Of a stretch of DNA of 55,418 bases, positions 53,805-55,418 are shown in pieces. The DNA comes from an uncultured SAR86 cluster bacterium (GTDB taxonomy: Bacteria; Pseudomonadota; Gammaproteobacteria; Magnimaribacterales; D2472), in assembly GCA_902601475.1 (NCBI GenBank), contig CACKNK010000009.1:1-55418 (forward strand). The letters are read 5' to 3'. Position 1 is the stretch's first letter; each line of letters starts with the position of its first letter. Both the position numbers and the translations under genes were made by a program. The notes beneath the pieces are model-generated. The model searched no databases. It saw only the letters and a list, made by a program, of their open reading frames with translations, and was not told the DNA's origin.

Positions 53805-55155
53805 ACTCTGGAGTAAAAGTGACAGGCATTTCCTGTATAGCATGAACAAAGTTATTCGGTGCAATTTTCCATTCTCCGTCATACTTCATGTCCGGAAATC
53901 TTTGTAAAATCTGCTTGTAGGCTTCTTGTAATTGCATTAGAGCAATAGGTTTGCCAAGGCAGGTATGCCTCCCAACCCCAAAAGCAAGATGCTTATCGGC
54001 GTTTGGTCTTTCAATATTAAATTCATTTGGGTTTTCAAAGATGCTTGGGTCCCTGTTTGCAGCACCATACCACATTATAATTTTTTCTCCGGCTCCCATT
54101 TTTTGCTCACCTACCTGAGTATCCACCTTAGTGGTTCTTCTCATGTGTATAACTGGACTGATCATTCTTATCGATTCTTGAACAAAATTAGGTAAAAGAT
54201 CAAAGTTATTAAGAAGTTTTTCTTTTTGACTAGGATTTTCAGTAAGAAGTTTTATTGCACCACTGAGTGTATTTCTAGTGGTATCGTTTCCAGCAAAGAT
54301 AATCAATAACCATGATCCATCTAAGAACTCATCACTAAGTTTTTCTCCTTCTAATTCTGCATTTGCAATAGCTGACAACAAATCATTTTCAGGAAATTGT
54401 CTCTTTTTATTTAGAATATCCCTGCCATACTCAAACATCTCATCAACCATAGCGTTAAACATGTTGATCATATTTTGATCGGGACTATCCATTGATTCGC
54501 CTTCTAATTCTTTTCTATATGATTCAGCCTGAAGATGTTGAGCTAATTCAAGAAACTCCATCCAAGTAACTAATTTTTGCCTGTCAGATTCAGGGATTCC
54601 AAGAATTTCAGAAAGTGTATAGATAGGTAATTGCTGAGAGAATTCATGCACCAAGTTACATTTTCCCATTGGAGCTATATTATCTAAAAGTTCTGAGATT
54701 TTTGATGAAACTTTTTTATGTAATTCTTCTACATAACCAGGTTTAAAGAAAGGCATATGTTCTTTTCTGAGGCTGATGTGTAAATCACCATCTAGGTTAA
54801 GCATATGATCTATTGAGCTTCTCCAAAGTTTGGGATGGCGTCTATCCTCTTGACCAAGTGTCATCAGAGTTCCTGTGCAAATTTGGGATGAAAAAATTTT
54901 AGGATTCATTGAGACATATTGAATATCTTCGTATCTCGTAAGTGACCAAAAGCCTGGATCAGTATCATATTCAGCAGGTTTATGAAAATGGACAGGAGCA
55001 TGAAGTCTGTATTCATCAAATATTTCAAAGGGCTGACCTTTAGTAAACAATTGAAGATCAGTTAAGGGCTGAGAAATATTATGATTAAATGTCTCTTCAT
55101 AAGCCGGCTTGTTAATAATAGTTTTTATAACTTCGTTTGAGATTGATACGGTCAT
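53797..55155 (-). CDS. Cytochrome P450, CYP125/CYP142-like
   Basis: The 452-residue P450 has I-helix AGNDTTR, ExxR as ESIRM, the PERF-region AANRDPSIFENPNEF, and the heme loop FGVGRHTCLG near residue 400. CYP125-type enzymes oxidise the side chain of cholest-4-en-3-one. Together with the KshA-like and AMACR-like genes elsewhere, this fits a sterol-type substrate, though terpenoid P450s of related families look similar. Redox partners are not next to it. It follows the partial M16 peptidase on the same strand. Confidence 0.88.
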   Translation of the reverse strand: MTVSISNEVIKTIINKPAYEETFNHNISQPLTDLQLFTKGQPFEIFDEYRLHAPVHFHKPAEYDTDPGFWSLTRYEDIQYVSMNPKIFSSQICTGTLMTLGQEDRRHPKLWRSSIDHMLNLDGDLHISLRKEHMPFFKPGYVEELHKKVSSKISELLDNIAPMGKCNLVHEFSQQLPIYTLSEILGIPESDRQKLVTWMEFLELAQHLQAESYRKELEGESMDSPDQNMINMFNAMVDEMFEYGRDILNKKRQFPENDLLSAIANAELEGEKLSDEFLDGSWLLIIFAGNDTTRNTLSGAIKLLTENPSQKEKLLNNFDLLPNFVQESIRMISPVIHMRRTTKVDTQVGEQKMGAGEKIIMWYGAANRDPSIFENPNEFNIERPNADKHLAFGVGRHTCLGKPIALMQLQEAYKQILQRFPDMKYDGEWKIAPNNFVHAIQEMPVTFTPESN

Positions 55156-55165
55156 CTTTGCTAGC

Positions 55166-55418
55166 TTAATTTGAAATAATTTCTACTTCACCTAAATTTA
55201 AGGCTCTTACTTCAGATTCAATTTCTTTTAGATCTCCAACTATTAGCCAAGACCATTGATTTGGCTTTAAATATTTTCTGGCAGTGTTTTGAACCTCCTC
55301 AAGAGTTGGTTCACTATAAAGACTAGAAAGTTCATCCAGATAATTTAGACTTCTGTCATATTGAACAATATTTATCATTCCGCCCAATAAAGAACCCAAT
55401 GTTTCAAACCTTCCTGGA
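55166..55418 (-). CDS. M16-family zinc peptidase, C-terminal part (runs off the right edge)
   Basis: Only the last 84 codons are in the window. The first visible residues PGRFETLGSLLGG match the start of the last M16 helix bundle. It continues with DRSLNYLDELSSLYSEPTLEEV, then ARKYLKPNQWSWLIVGDL, the terminal half-barrel of the inactive M16 domain. The HxxEH zinc site lies outside the window. Such periplasmic pitrilysin-like peptidases usually come as two tandem genes or a fused pair. Confidence 0.85.
   Translation of the reverse strand, partial: PGRFETLGSLLGGMINIVQYDRSLNYLDELSSLYSEPTLEEVQNTARKYLKPNQWSWLIVGDLKEIESEVRALNLGEVEIISN

Overview
The window is an AT-rich, gene-dense stretch of bacterial chromosome, with no gap above 300 bases that lacks a gene. 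Several things point to a marine heterotrophic gammaproteobacterium, most like the SAR86 type: short spacers, many overlapping start/stop pairs, an E. coli-like thymidine kinase, long-form QueF, TatD, BolA, Fur-like and ClpB proteins, an E. coli-type LexA box, TonB-dependent uptake, and a set of oxygenases and acyl-CoA enzymes. This placement is inferred from gene content; no phylogeny was run. No phage, insertion sequence, CRISPR array or plasmid gene was seen.

Bases 1-15.2 kb are dominated by lipid, steroid or terpenoid-type catabolism. They hold a partial M20 amidohydrolase, a thiolase-like protein without the usual catalytic residues, tRNA-Ala, an SGNH hydrolase, alanine dehydrogenase, an Fe-S flavin oxidoreductase of the dienoyl-CoA reductase/trimethylamine dehydrogenase type, a SnoaL-like protein, thymidine kinase, a KshA-like Rieske oxygenase, an acetoacetate decarboxylase-family protein, an SDR, a frameshifted P450, a TonB receptor, glutaryl-CoA dehydrogenase and a deazaflavin-type reductase. 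Together they suggest uptake and oxidation of a hydrophobic ring compound.

Bases 15.2-21.8 kb hold a MacAB-like exporter operon ending in a glycosyltransferase, a convergent ELM1-like/glycosyltransferase pair, and an apparent deletion scar that fuses the first residues of an LpxH-type phosphatase to the C-terminus of another glycosyltransferase. Bases 21.8-28.5 kb carry rhomboid protease, alkyl-DNA methyltransferase, BolA, an RND/MMPL exporter, an AMACR-like CoA transferase/racemase, TatD and a thioesterase. Bases 28.5-35.0 kb form a tight operon: MoxR ATPase, VWA protein, unknown permease, ABC-2 exporter, queF and pgl, followed by tRNA-Ser.

Bases 35-40.6 kb are the most unusual part. Two divergent MarR-like regulators share a perfect palindrome. 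A DUF885 peptidase, VOC, SnoaL and cupin proteins follow. Then comes a 77-residue protein of unknown function behind a perfect LexA (SOS) box, and then a roughly 200-nt candidate structured RNA with its own promoter and terminator. Bases 40.6-55.4 kb hold gamma-glutamyltransferase, tRNA-Arg, a TauD-like dioxygenase, a GATase, an AGCS symporter, an SDR, a Fur/Zur-like regulator, a DUF3445 heme demethylase-like protein, two lipoprotein hydrolases, ClpB divergent from a DUF2237 gene, a second P450 (CYP125-like) and a partial M16 peptidase.

The best leads for undescribed biology are the LexA-controlled small protein, the structured RNA beside it, the MoxR/VWA/permease operon and the LpxH-glycosyltransferase fusion.
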